From the NCBI GenBank assembly GCA_020636325.1, contig JACJYC010000021.1, positions 1 through 64,000 on the forward strand: a stretch of 64,000 nucleotides of DNA. The letters are read 5' to 3'. Position numbers and translations under genes: made by a program. The stretch comes from Lewinellaceae bacterium. GTDB taxonomy: Bacteria; Bacteroidota; Bacteroidia; Chitinophagales; Saprospiraceae. This document shows, one piece after another, positions 34,976 through 45,400 of the stretch; position 1 is the first letter of the stretch; each line of letters opens with the position of its first letter. Below the pieces are notes generated by a model, which saw only the letters and a list, made by a program, of their open reading frames with translations, was not told the origin of the DNA and did no database searches.

Positions 34976-35563
34976 TTATAGCTTTGAAAATGCGAGCAGA
35001 GGGCCGATATCGCCGCTGTCCGCTTTGCGCAATGCAGCGAGATATACCGTCCTGTCTTCTCCCCGCCTTAATGACTTGCCTCCCCAGGAAAATGACTGAT
35101 TGTTATCCAGTGCCAATAGAAGAATATCGGCCATCAACCTGGAATGTCGTCCATTGCCATTAGGAAAGAGGTGGATTGAGACCATACGGTGTTTAAAACG
35201 GATCGCGATTTCATCCGGGAGATAGGTTTGATATTCAATCCAGTACCGGCAGTCATCATTGAGGGTTTGTAATTGCTGCCTGATTTGATAGAAAGGGACA
35301 CCTATATTCTTATCAGAGGTTCGGAATTTTCCTGCCCATTTCCAAACGTTTTTGAACATCCGCCTGTGGATATTTTGGATGAAGTCCACTTCCAGTACCT
35401 GCTCAGGTTTAAAAATCCGGCCATAAGCCCAACTCACGGCTTCTTCAATATTTTGCTGCTCAAATTCATCCAATTCCGCCATTGTGGAGATAGATTTGAT
35501 TTTAAGCCCTAGCTTTTCATCCTCATCGATCGGGGTTTGCCCTTCTTTGTACTTTAATTCCAT
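34976..35563 (-). CDS. Fic-domain protein (mobile mystery protein B)
   Basis: A 195-residue Fic/Doc protein with the complete motif HLFPNGNGRHSR (His131-Arg142), so it should be able to transfer AMP or a related group onto a protein target. Sequence and length fit mobile mystery protein B (MELKYKEGQTPIDEDE, FIQNIHRRMFKNVWKWAGK). I do not see the N-terminal S/TxxxE[G/N] inhibitory motif of class II Fic proteins. The HTH protein gene (mystery protein A) overlaps it by 10 bp upstream. Such pairs are considered toxin-antitoxin-like. Confidence 0.85.
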   Translation of the reverse strand: MELKYKEGQTPIDEDEKLGLKIKSISTMAELDEFEQQNIEEAVSWAYGRIFKPEQVLEVDFIQNIHRRMFKNVWKWAGKFRTSDKNIGVPFYQIRQQLQTLNDDCRYWIEYQTYLPDEIAIRFKHRMVSIHLFPNGNGRHSRLMADILLLALDNNQSFSWGGKSLRRGEDRTVYLAALRKADSGDIGPLLAFSKL

Positions 35564-36018
35564 AGATGTTTTGGGAGTTCGTTTTTGAATTTTTCCGCAC
35601 GCTTTTCAATGGCAGTTTTGACTGCTTCGTCATCCAACCCTTGATTTTCCAGATGCATGGTATGAGATGTTTTCAAGACGACCTCACGCGCCAGCTCATG
35701 AGCCCGCTTTTCAATCATTTTTTCCAATGTCTGATCATTAGGCACCAAACCGTACACAAGCTGCATATCCAGGGCAGCCGCAACCTCCCGCAGCCTTTGC
35801 AGGGTAATGGAACCATCTTTTTCCCGACGCTCAATATCCTTGGTTCCTTGCGGTGTTATTCCCAGTCGGTTGCCAAGCTGTCTTAGTGACATTCCTAATG
35901 CCGTTCTCAACGCATATACCCATCCCTCTCCAGGGAAAGCTATATCCTTTGCGCCGGCCAGATGAGCGATTTTCTTATCAAGTTGCGCAATACGCAAGTG
36001 TTTTTGATCCTTATTCAT
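35554..36018 (-). CDS. Helix-turn-helix protein (mobile mystery protein A)
   Basis: A 154-residue DNA-binding protein. The XRE-like helix-turn-helix covers about 30-85: ALRTALGMSLRQLGNRLGIT and TLQRLREVAAALDMQLVYGL. The remainder is helical and typical of mobile mystery protein A, which always precedes the Fic protein B. It probably autoregulates the pair and restrains the Fic partner. The upstream 100 bp are AT-rich compared with the surroundings, which is usual for acquired modules. Confidence 0.85.
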   Translation of the reverse strand: MNKDQKHLRIAQLDKKIAHLAGAKDIAFPGEGWVYALRTALGMSLRQLGNRLGITPQGTKDIERREKDGSITLQRLREVAAALDMQLVYGLVPNDQTLEKMIEKRAHELAREVVLKTSHTMHLENQGLDDEAVKTAIEKRAEKFKNELPKHLWN

Positions 36019-36120
36019 AAAGATATTACTTTCAATAACAATGTAAAAATAAACAAATATCTTTAATTTTTTCTAATTTTTTAAACATATATCATTAAAA
36101 TAATCAACACTTGAATAAGG

Positions 36121-37269
36121 TCATATTGAGTTCCCCAGCAATCTCGCCAGCAACCACCCCAACGGCACCCGTTTGGCGCCAAATAACCACGCGAACCCCT
36201 GCACTACCAGCCAATCCCGGAACCTGGACGGCCGGGGATTTTCATTCCTGACGCCGGCGCGTTTCTGTTCCCAAACCAGCAGGTTGTGCAGGAGCCGGTA
36301 TTCCCGGAACAGCGGGTGATCGGTCATCCGGCGGGGGTACGATTCCGGGGCGCCTTCGGCGATGGCAGCGGCGCAAAGCTTACCCGAAAGGACCGCCGGC
36401 AGGATTCCTTCGCCGGTCAGCGGTTGAGCTACCCCCAACGCATCCCCGATGAGGAAGGCGCCGTCATGCTGACAATGATCCAGGCATTCCGGTTCAAAGA
36501 CCCGGTACCCGTGGCCTTTCATTTTGTCCAGTGCAGGGCGTGACGCCACCGGGATATTCCCCGTCCCGCCATTCCCCTCAAAAAAGGTGCGCGCCTCGTT
36601 CCAGGCCGGCACCACCGCCCGGGCTATCTTGGTGCCCGATCCGATATTCATCCAGCTGCCCTTGGGTATATTCCAGGAATACCCGCCGAGGTCGTCGTGC
36701 AGCAATACCTGCGGTTCTCCGTCCGCGCCGATGCGGCAGGCGGCAATTTCCTGGGGATCGCCTTCGAATTCCTTTTCCTGCGTGCCGCACGGGTCATTTT
36801 CGGGTTTGGGAAACAGCGCCCGGGCTACCGGGCAATGGCTGCCGCCGGCGCCGATCAGGTACCGCGTCCTGAACTGCCCGTCGATGAGCCAATACCCATC
36901 GGCGTCCTTTTCGATCTGGCGGACGTGGTGGTCTTCGACAACCCGGGCCTTGCTCCTTCTCAGCAGGAATTCGTCGAATTCATAGCGCCGTATAAAATAC
37001 CCCTTCGATTTGACGGTATATCTTTTGCCGTGAAAATGGATATGCACCCTGCGCCAGGGCCATAATCCGCCCGTATAATCCCCGGGTAACAGTTCCAGGA
37101 CATCCCAGATGGGGGGCGAGATCCAGCCCGCGCAAAGTTTGACGCGCGGGAAACGGACGCTGTCCACCACCAGGGTATTCAGGCCGGCTTTTACCAGGGC
37201 ATGGGCGCAGGTACTTCCAGCCGGCCCGCCGCCGACAATAACGGCATCGTATGTGGGCATGGTGGCCAT
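36121..37269 (-). CDS. FAD-dependent oxidoreductase (geranylgeranyl reductase-like)
   Basis: A 382-residue flavoprotein. The FAD-binding GxGxxG motif lies near the start (VIVGGGPAGSTCAHAL). Other motifs are RRYEFDEFLLRRS, YLIGAGGSHCPVAR and GDALGVAQPLTGEGI. It resembles the geranylgeranyl reductase/NAD(P)-FAD oxidoreductase group; in Bacteroidota these may reduce isoprenoid chains. No carotenoid or quinone genes are near. It ends on a helical tail. The metallopeptidase gene starts 6 bp upstream. Confidence 0.82.
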   Translation of the reverse strand: MATMPTYDAVIVGGGPAGSTCAHALVKAGLNTLVVDSVRFPRVKLCAGWISPPIWDVLELLPGDYTGGLWPWRRVHIHFHGKRYTVKSKGYFIRRYEFDEFLLRRSKARVVEDHHVRQIEKDADGYWLIDGQFRTRYLIGAGGSHCPVARALFPKPENDPCGTQEKEFEGDPQEIAACRIGADGEPQVLLHDDLGGYSWNIPKGSWMNIGSGTKIARAVVPAWNEARTFFEGNGGTGNIPVASRPALDKMKGHGYRVFEPECLDHCQHDGAFLIGDALGVAQPLTGEGILPAVLSGKLCAAAIAEGAPESYPRRMTDHPLFREYRLLHNLLVWEQKRAGVRNENPRPSRFRDWLVVQGFAWLFGAKRVPLGWLLARLLGNSI

Positions 37270-37275
37270 GATGTT

Positions 37276-38061
37276 TCAGTTTGTAAAATAATGACCGGGC
37301 GGATTCAGGGTATCCCGGTAGCAATCGTATTTTGTCATTTCAGCAGCAAGCTCATTAGGACTCAGGTACATATCCCCCTTTTCCGCCGCAATCTTCTCCT
37401 GCGAATCGCCGAAAGCCTTGCGCACAAAAAAGGCGAAATCGTAAAGCTGATAGCCCAATCCGTGCGCCACTGCCCGTTTATCCGTTTCCCGCTCGAATTG
37501 CGTGGCGTAATCCTCGTCGTATTCATAGTTGTAGGCAATTCCTACCAACTTGAGGGCGCTTTTATCCAGGTAAAAAACCGAATGCCCGAGTTCGTGACCG
37601 ATAATGCCGACCTGTTCGTTGAAGGGCGTATTTTTCAGCAGGATCTGCTCAAAATAATCCGTGGACCGGCTGCTGATCACCACCAGGTATTTCCGCCGGA
37701 TCCAGGGGAACAACACTGTCACGGGATCGGGCCGGGACGACAGCGGCAAAAAGGCCGGTTGCACCAGAAAATCGATGGGCGTTTCCTTTAATTCGGGGTA
37801 ATGGGACAGGGCCAGCAGGCATTGGAATTCGAATCCTTCCGCCAGTTTCTTGTTTTGACCGTATTCCTTCAAAAGTGGTTCGTATAAGCTGTCCCTGGTT
37901 TCGGGCCGGTATGCCTTTTGGGCTACCATGGCGTTCTTTTCCGTTTCGGTCAGGGTTGCGTCGCGGTAATCGCGGTCGAGCAGCAGCAGGATGAATACGA
38001 CGGTTATCAACCCCAAGAGGCTCAGCAGGATCCATTTGAAGATGCGCAGGATGATTTTCAT
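37276..38061 (-). CDS. Membrane-anchored zinc metallopeptidase
   Basis: A 261-residue protein with one N-terminal membrane helix (about 8-28). The zinc motif HELGH (GIIGHELGHSVFYLD) is present, and a possible third ligand is in FERETDKRAVAHGLG, as in gluzincins. The remaining sequence is not of a family I can name. It should face the periplasm. It lies 6 bp before the oxidoreductase gene in the same direction, suggesting co-transcription. Confidence 0.7.
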   Translation of the reverse strand: MKIILRIFKWILLSLLGLITVVFILLLLDRDYRDATLTETEKNAMVAQKAYRPETRDSLYEPLLKEYGQNKKLAEGFEFQCLLALSHYPELKETPIDFLVQPAFLPLSSRPDPVTVLFPWIRRKYLVVISSRSTDYFEQILLKNTPFNEQVGIIGHELGHSVFYLDKSALKLVGIAYNYEYDEDYATQFERETDKRAVAHGLGYQLYDFAFFVRKAFGDSQEKIAAEKGDMYLSPNELAAEMTKYDCYRDTLNPPGHYFTN

Positions 38062-38133
38062 GGATGGGTGTTGTGGTGGGTGAAGTTAATGAAAAAAGGG
38101 TGAAATTTGCTGCACATTTAGGGCCGCAACATC

Positions 38134-38997
38134 ATGGAAGCAGATCCTTTTTCCTTCGACGCCATTTTTAAGGAAGCCGTCACGGCTATTGACCAGGGCG
38201 ATGAGGTCCGCCTCCGCCAACTCCTGGATGCGTATCCCGACCTGGTTACCCAGCGGCTTACCGAGCCCGGAGAATGGCTGACCTCCGTCATCGGGAATGA
38301 CCTGCAAGGGTTTTTCAAAGATCCGTACCTGCTTTGGTTTGTGGCCGAAGACGCGGTCAGGAATAAAACCCTGCCGCCCAACATTACGGCCATTGCGGAC
38401 ATCATCATCCGGAAGTTGAAAACGGAAAAAGCGGAGAGTTTGCAGAAGCAACTCGATTATACCCTGACCCTGGTCGCCTGGTCGTGGGTGGCCCGGGAAT
38501 GCGGCGTCCAGATCGCTTTATTGGATAAGCTTCTGGACGCCGGCGCCGATCCGGCCGGGGCGCCCAACAACGCGCTGGTGAACGGGCATTCGGCCGCAGC
38601 AGCGCACCTCCTCAACCGAGGCGCCCCCTTGACGCTGGCTTCCGCCCTGCATTTCGGCAGATGGGCCGAAGCGGATGAACTGGCTGAAACCGCTGAACAG
38701 GAAGAAAAGCAATTCAGCCTTACCTTGTCTGCACTCAATGGCCGTGCGCAGGCTGTGCAACGCATGATCGGGTACGGCGCGGACATCAACCGGCCCGCGC
38801 GGGACCTCTATTCCCACGGTACACCGCTGCATCACGCTGTCTGGTCGGGGTCGCTGGAGACGGTTCAGCTCCTGGTCGAAGCCGGCGCCAGAACGGACAT
38901 TCAGGACACCGCTTACGGCGGCACACCGCTCGGCTGGGCTGACTATGGAGACCGGAAGGTTATTGGTGATTATTTGCGGGGGTTGGGGGCTGGGTAG
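38134..38997 (+). CDS. Ankyrin-repeat protein
   Basis: A 287-residue cytosolic protein with ankyrin repeats in the second half: LLDKLLDAGADPAGAPNNAL, GRAQAVQRMIGYGADINRPA, GTPLHHAVWSGSLETVQLLV and TPLGWADYGDRKVI. The N-terminal 110 residues are helical with no recognised domain (IDQGDEVRLRQLLDAYPDLV may be a further repeat). Such proteins bind partner proteins. It diverges from the metallopeptidase gene 72 bp away. Confidence 0.82.
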   Translation: MEADPFSFDAIFKEAVTAIDQGDEVRLRQLLDAYPDLVTQRLTEPGEWLTSVIGNDLQGFFKDPYLLWFVAEDAVRNKTLPPNITAIADIIIRKLKTEKAESLQKQLDYTLTLVAWSWVARECGVQIALLDKLLDAGADPAGAPNNALVNGHSAAAAHLLNRGAPLTLASALHFGRWAEADELAETAEQEEKQFSLTLSALNGRAQAVQRMIGYGADINRPARDLYSHGTPLHHAVWSGSLETVQLLVEAGARTDIQDTAYGGTPLGWADYGDRKVIGDYLRGLGAG

Positions 38998-39228
38998 GCC
39001 GGGGCGGAATTTTATCGCTGGGACAGTATCCCGTGGCGGCATTTTTCAAAGCCGTGCCGGGCAGTTTTCGGAAACCCGCTTAATTCTCTTCAATGATTGC
39101 CTGTATTTCCAAAATCATATTGTTTTTGACTTCGTTTGATGGTTCAAAAACCGTGATGGTGACAGGCAAGCAAAAAAGGAAAGATAAAAAACCAAGGGTT
39201 CCGGCAGCACACCCTTCGCACACCAAAT

Positions 39229-39264
39229 AAAAAAGAGTTATGAATCCGAAACTCATAACTCTTT
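39229..39264 (-). terminator. Rho-independent terminator after tRNA-Val
   Basis: A perfect 12-bp stem, AAAGAGTTATGA (39232-39243) with TCATAACTCTTT (39253-39264), encloses a 9-base loop. Read on the minus strand it is followed by a T-run (TTTTTTATTT). It begins 10 bp after the tRNA 3-prime end. Confidence 0.9.
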
Positions 39265-39273
39265 GATAATTGA

Positions 39274-39351
39274 TGGTGGGCGATGTAGGATTCGAACCTA
39301 CGACCCCCTGCTTGTAAGGCAGGTGCTCTGAACCGGCTGAGCTAATCGCCC
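39274..39351 (-). tRNA. tRNA-Val (anticodon UAC)
   Basis: The minus strand folds as a 78-nt tRNA including an encoded CCA: acceptor GGGCGAT/ATCGCCC, D arm GCTC/GAGC, anticodon stem CCTGC/GCAGG with loop CTTACAA (anticodon TAC), and T arm GTAGG TTCGAAT CCTAC. It lies 92 bp after the end of the giant gene but has its own promoter and terminator. Confidence 0.97.
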
Positions 39352-39369
39352 TTTCTTGAAAAGCGAGTG

Positions 39370-39400
39370 CAAAGATATGCGGGATATTTTTACCGTGCAA
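39370..39400 (-). promoter_or_regulatory. Promoter of tRNA-Val
   Basis: On the minus strand TTG (39398-39400) is followed after 20 bp by TATCTTTG (39370-39377), an exact fit to the Bacteroidota consensus. The tRNA 5-prime end lies 18 bp further on. Confidence 0.65.
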
Positions 39401-39442
39401 TACCCTGCTACTACTTTTTTCAAAAAAATTCATCCCCTGCGA

Positions 39443-42400
39443 TCATCGCCAGAAATGGTCCGGCAAAATGATTTCCGTATCTTTCAGCAGCGGCAGGATC
39501 TCGGTCTGCAACCAGGTGAACCGGTCCGTATTTTCCCACCAGGGGTGGTCCGGGATTTTCAGATCCATGTTTCCTATTGCATAACCCGGCAACATTTTTT
39601 GAAGGTTGGCTATTTTCCGGATAATGCCTTTGACCTCCCCCGCCTCCAGGGTTTCCCCCGTCGCATTAAGCAGGGCCTCCATAACCTCCAATTCAGCAGA
39701 ACCTCCCGCCAGGTGGATGGCTTCGCAAAATTGCCGGATGTAGTCGAATCGCTCCTGGCTGTCCTGCTGTTCCAACCCCAGACAAACCTGCCTGATCTGT
39801 TCCCAGCGGTAAGTCAGGTTTTCCGTAACATAGAAGGTCTTATCTGCATAGGCCTCATCGTTGATATATCCGGCAATAGCGGCTATATGGCCGCTCCTCA
39901 GCGCCCTGAGCGAGATCTCATGCAGGAACGACAGAATCGTATGCCTCATTTCAAAGACGGCTTCCCGGTTCCAGCCTATCCGCCTCGACTGGTTCTCCAG
40001 CAATAAAACAGCCATTATCGCATAACTCAGTTCAATTGCTTCGAAACGGCCGGCACGCTCGATCCAGCAGCCCGCCACATGGGCTGCAAATCGGTGCAAT
40101 TCGGGGTCATCGCGGTACTCCTCAAGTTCGAACGCCGCATGATATGCGTAGAAAAGCCACTGCTTCAACCGGGCTTCTTCGGCCTGCATCAACTGGCGGT
40201 CATCCAATCCCTCCATTTCGGATAGTTGCTGACGGATTTCGACCGGCGTTTTATCGATCAGCGCCCTGTAAGCTGCCATTGAGCTCGTGACAGCCGCCTC
40301 TTCTCCTTCTGTAACCCGCCAGAGGTCCAGTGGAAGATCCAGCACCGGCGGCGGTGCGCCCCATGCCACTTCGACCCGATAAGGCGGACCTTCAATTTTG
40401 CGGAATACCGTAACCCGGATGATATCGAGTTGTTTCGCATCCATATCTGAACCGGCAATGCAAGGCAACAGCAGATTGCCGGACAAGGTTTGCGCCAGAA
40501 ACAACCCCGGATAATTATGGTCCGGCTGCCTGAGTTGGGCGATTAACCTGACCGCCAGTTCTTTTCCGGGCTTAAGATTTGCAAACTCATGCAAAACCTC
40601 CCGGGTATCTACCATCGACAGGAACCAGCGCCGCCCGTCCCGGCTAAGGCATACCTTCAAAATGAGACTTCGATCCGGCCCGGCATAAGCAAGCCTGAAA
40701 TCTTCATCCCTCAGGTTGTCAACCCAGGACATCCGCTCCGCCGGCATCCAGTATAATTTCTGCGTCAGGAGGGATTGCATCATAGCTCCTGTCAGGACGC
40801 CTTCTTCCGTGACCAGCCCCACTACTCTTGCATAGAAGGAAACGCCCAATCGGTCGCGCTCAAATCCCGGCAAAAGATCGCCGGTGGGTTCGCGCCTGAT
40901 CCAGATGGCCGGATTGGCCGCCAGGCAGTCCAGCAGTTGTCGCTGGCAATCCGCATTATTCCAAACCGGAAATTCGGTGACGGCCTCAATGACCTTGTCA
41001 ATATGCAGCGTGATCAGTTCTGTACCGCAACGCAGCATGGCATATTCCTTATTGACCATGCCCAAAAAGTGGGCTATGCTGATCTGCCCGGGCAACAAAT
41101 ACTGAGGGTTGATCTGGTTTTTACGCGAAAAGTAAAAGCGAACCCCTTCTTTCAGCGGCTGAAATCCGGTCATGGTGACCGGTAAAGCCCCGCCGCACAG
41201 CCGCAAGATATCCCTGAAATTCCGCTGGTTGATAAAGGCGCCTTTTTCGTCAATCCCCACCATCAGAAAACCGATGGGATCCTCAATCCATTCATGTTTA
41301 TCGCGGTCGGGAAAAATTTGCGTGTAGTCGAATCCGGCTACTTCGAGATTGCCTTGCTCATTTTCTGTGATGAACACCGTATCGCCGGGAAGCGGGAAAC
41401 GGCCCGGGTTTACCCCGTAGGGCGGCTCCACCGGCGCAGGTTTCACAAAGACGGCCTCCTTTGACAAACCCGAGATCCTGACGATAAGGGAGCCCATCCC
41501 GGCTATCATTTTCACAAATTCCTTTTCACGCGGCAGGCGTTTGCCTTTCTCAAAATCGAAGAGGCGCAATTTTTCGTAAGGCGTGTTCCTCAGAAATTGC
41601 TCCCAGGCATTATCCCAGCCGTCGGGCAGCACACTCCGGTTGAGGGAATGGCCGATGATCTCTATCTGACTGTCCTTGCCGATCGTCAGTTCGATCAGCT
41701 GATCTTTTCCGAGGGGCTGGTTGAAGGAAAAATTGATGATGTTTTCGCCATTGACGGCACAAAATGCGGCTTCTCCGATGTTAAAATCTGCCTGAAAAGG
41801 AACCTGAACGGCAAAAATCCCGCGCCCGATCGTCAGTCCCCCATTTTCGTCATCGTACACAAAGGGCGCCAGGCAGCGCTGCCGGCCGATAACGCCCCGG
41901 TTGGCGGAGATCCAGTTGTGCAGGGTAAGCCGACCTATTTCGAGCGGGTTTTCCGAAACCAGATTAAGGAACAGCTGGTCGCCTTCCCGGCATTGCTGCC
42001 AGTTGAATGCGGCAAGGGAAACCCGGACATATTTGTTATTAAACTCCACCAATTGCGGTGTAAACTCCGCCATCCTGCCCGGCGAAACCTCGAGCCACAA
42101 CCGGTTGGCAGCCTCCTGGCGCACGAACACCATACCCAACGGCCATTTTCGTCCTTTCAGGGTGAAAAAGATCTCATCTACAGGATACCCGAAACTCCGC
42201 AACTCGCCGTTTTTCGGGCGAAGGGTCAATTGTCCGGTCACCGCCGCACTGAACATCAGCGGCCCCTTCAATGCATCCTGTTTGCCCACTTCCTCCTCCA
42301 CTACAAATGCGCCTTTATTCCCTTCCGAAAGCTCCCAGTACCCGGTCCGGGCATCGTGATATTCCCATCTGGCATTTTCCAGGATCTTCTTCAGTTCCAA

Positions 42401-45400
42401 AACCGTACACCCCCGGAATGTCAGCAACTCCCATTGCAGCGGCTGGTTATTGCCCGAGGTAAGCGACACGAAATGGATGCGCCTGTCCTCGATCACGAGC
42501 CTGCCGACCGGCGGATCGTAATTGACTGATAAAATGGAAAAATCGCCGTATTTGCCTTTCCACAGCCGGACAATTTTAGGGTGGCGGGCAGACATGATCC
42601 TGCGCAGTTCTTCTTCCTGCGAATTGTATTGCGTACGGGCGACGCCGGCTTCCACGTTGGGCAATCCGCCGATGGAGAATACCCTCCAATCCGCCATTTT
42701 CCTTATCCCCTCCGGCGTACTGACGGCATTGCGGCTCAGCAGATTGTTTTTGGGAAGGGCTACTGCCCACCTGCTTTCCTGGCCGACGTAATCATGATCG
42801 GAAAAAGCGGCGTATTCCAGGCTAAAAAGGGTTTTCCTTTGATCCGGAAGGAGTACCCGCATCCGGTCTCCTTCGATCAGGTTTTCAGGGCAATGGTGCA
42901 GGTTCTGAAAATGCCCCCGGATGGTTGATTTATGCAAATTAATGAATAAGCCGGGCTTCAGTTCGACCACCAACCGGTCAGTTTTTTCATTGCTTTCCAG
43001 CACGGTCACCAGTACATCATCGCCCTTGCTGATCATATCCCGCAGGATGGTGGGCACCCGGGGCGGCATTTTGTCTGTTATGGAGAACAAGGGCCCGCGT
43101 TCTGTTTGGTGAACTCTGGCAATGACCCAGGAGCCAAACGGGAAATAATCGGTATCGCCTTTTTCTTTGGGGCGTCTCCGGTAGTGAAACACCCGGCCCA
43201 GGGTGTCCTCTCTGGCTGAAAATTGCCGCTTGGTCACGCCCAGTTTGCCGGAAAAATCTTTGCCGACATCTTCCTTTGACAACCCCGGCACCGGAGAAAG
43301 GCGCAGGCTGTAGTCATTGCCCGAACTGATGGGGATCACTTCCCTGGACTCGAAGAAGAGGATTTCGCCGAATTCATTATCGAGCGGCAGGGCGCCGTCC
43401 GGACTGCCGCCTTCAAAAGAAAGCCAGATATGATCAAAAATGACTTCGGCGCCCAGGCTTCGTTCGAAAACCTCAATATCCAGCCTGCCGAAAAGGGCCA
43501 GGGACGCTGTGCGGTCTTCCTCATCTTCAGCCGGTTTGCGAAGACGGTCAAGCAGAATATTGTTCGCGGAATCGCGCATCCTGGCGTGTTGGACCCTAAA
43601 GTCGCGGCTCTGTTCGCCCGAAAGATGGCTGTATCCGGATATGGCGTCAATCTTTAAATTCCCTCCTGACGCCGAGACCTTCAGCAAATGAACAAACCGG
43701 AAAAACTTGCGCTGCCGGTAGATCCAGCTGCTGTCGGCGTAAATGATGTTCAGGCTTTTGATATCTATAGCCACCTTCGTTTCGCCTTGTTCCGTTTCCG
43801 TTTTGATGAACGTGATGGCCGTCACCTCGTCCATCATGGCGATGACGCATTCCTTGAATTTATGAAGGGGCTGCCCGTCAATCATCAAACGGCTGGATGG
43901 AACGATCAGGTTTTTGCCGTAGCCCCATTCAAATCGGAAATGCGGTTCGTCATACAGGACGGATTCGAGTACGGGGTGCCGCCCGGCTTCTTCACCGACT
44001 ACGACCAGGCGCCGTTCGTTGATCTCCACAGGAACGTCGAATTCAGCTTCGGGATAATATTCCTCCTTAAAGGCATCCGGATCATAATCATGCCGCCGGA
44101 ATGATGCCTTTACCGAGAAAATATCTTCCGCATTTTCAGGGAAGAGAATAAACGCTGCCGAGCCCGGAAAACTGTATGCCGACAAATACGGCCCTTCTCC
44201 CGCATGCAGTTTGATTTTTTTGCCCCAGGCGCCCTGGCCGTCAGCAGTTGCATGCAAGGGCAACAGCTGAAGGCGGGTATCGGTCAGTTGAACGGACTGC
44301 TCCTTTTCGAGGTATTGCCCGATAAGGGGTACGGGGTTGTTGAGATAAGCCTCAAGGTCTTTTCTTGCCTTTTCGTATTGCCTGTTGATTTTGGGCTGAG
44401 CGGCCCTGGCTTGCTGCCTGACCTCCTGAACCGGGGCGGCAACGGCAGGGGCCTTCGCCGGTTTCGGCGGTTTGGGCGGAGCCGCTGCTTCTACCGCAAA
44501 TTCAAAAAACCGGTGAATATCGAATTTACCGTCTTCCTGGAAATACAGCTTAAGGCCCACTTTATCCAGTTTTTTCCGGCGTTCCGAAGGTTCGTCATCG
44601 CGATTGCCGGTTAGCACAAAATCGGCCTGCATGACCGAGGTCCGGTTGACGGAAGTTGTTTCCAGCCCGGGTGGAATGCGCCATTCCGTCGGATAAGGGT
44701 TATCGTTGTCGTCTGCACCCGTTACTTTTTGAAGGAATTGCAGCGCTTCAAGGTTTTTATTGTATTTCCAGAGAAGGCGCATCAGTTGCCCGGGATGATC
44801 CTTGTCCTCAAAATACCAGTTATTCTTGATATCGGCGCCTGTAAAGAAAGCGCCTGCGGGCAGGACTTCCGAATCGTTTACGGACCAGATAGCTCGCAGG
44901 GTGACGGATTTCTGGACTACCCTGACCAACACCCGGTCATTTTCAATCCTTCCTTCCAGGTGAGCGCCGATGGGTACCGGATTCCTGACTTTGCCGGCTG
45001 TTTCAAAATTGGAAAACTTCAGCTCCGAGGGTTCCAGGAAACCGCCGTCCGGCAATTGCCAGCTGACCTTGAAAAAATTCGCTTCTTTGTCCTTCCCCTT
45101 TTCGCCCGTTGATTCCCTGCCGATCAGGTAAACCACCCCTAAAATCTTGCCTGAAGCCGGCATCTCAGAAGGCAGGTATTTCTTGTCAAAATGCAGCGTC
45201 GCCGGTAATTTGACCTCTCTCATGTAGGCATGCGAAACGCGCAGCAGCCTGTTTTTGATCAACTTGAAATCCAGTTTTTCATCACTCCTGAGCGGCAGAA
45301 AGCTCAGCGTTTCGGTCTCGATCTGGACCAGGAAACCAAAACGGCTTTTGCACCTGATCCTGCCGTATATATCCGCTTTCGGGCGATCGAGGAAAAACAG

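Noticed and set aside
39080..39433. Minus-strand open frame of 117 codons
   Set aside because: It runs through the tRNA-Val gene and its terminator, which explain the sequence.
39274..39443. tRNA-Val as an integration site for the CHAT/giant operon
   Set aside because: The operon lies on the 5-prime side of the tRNA, no duplicated tRNA 3-prime end was found, and there is no integrase.
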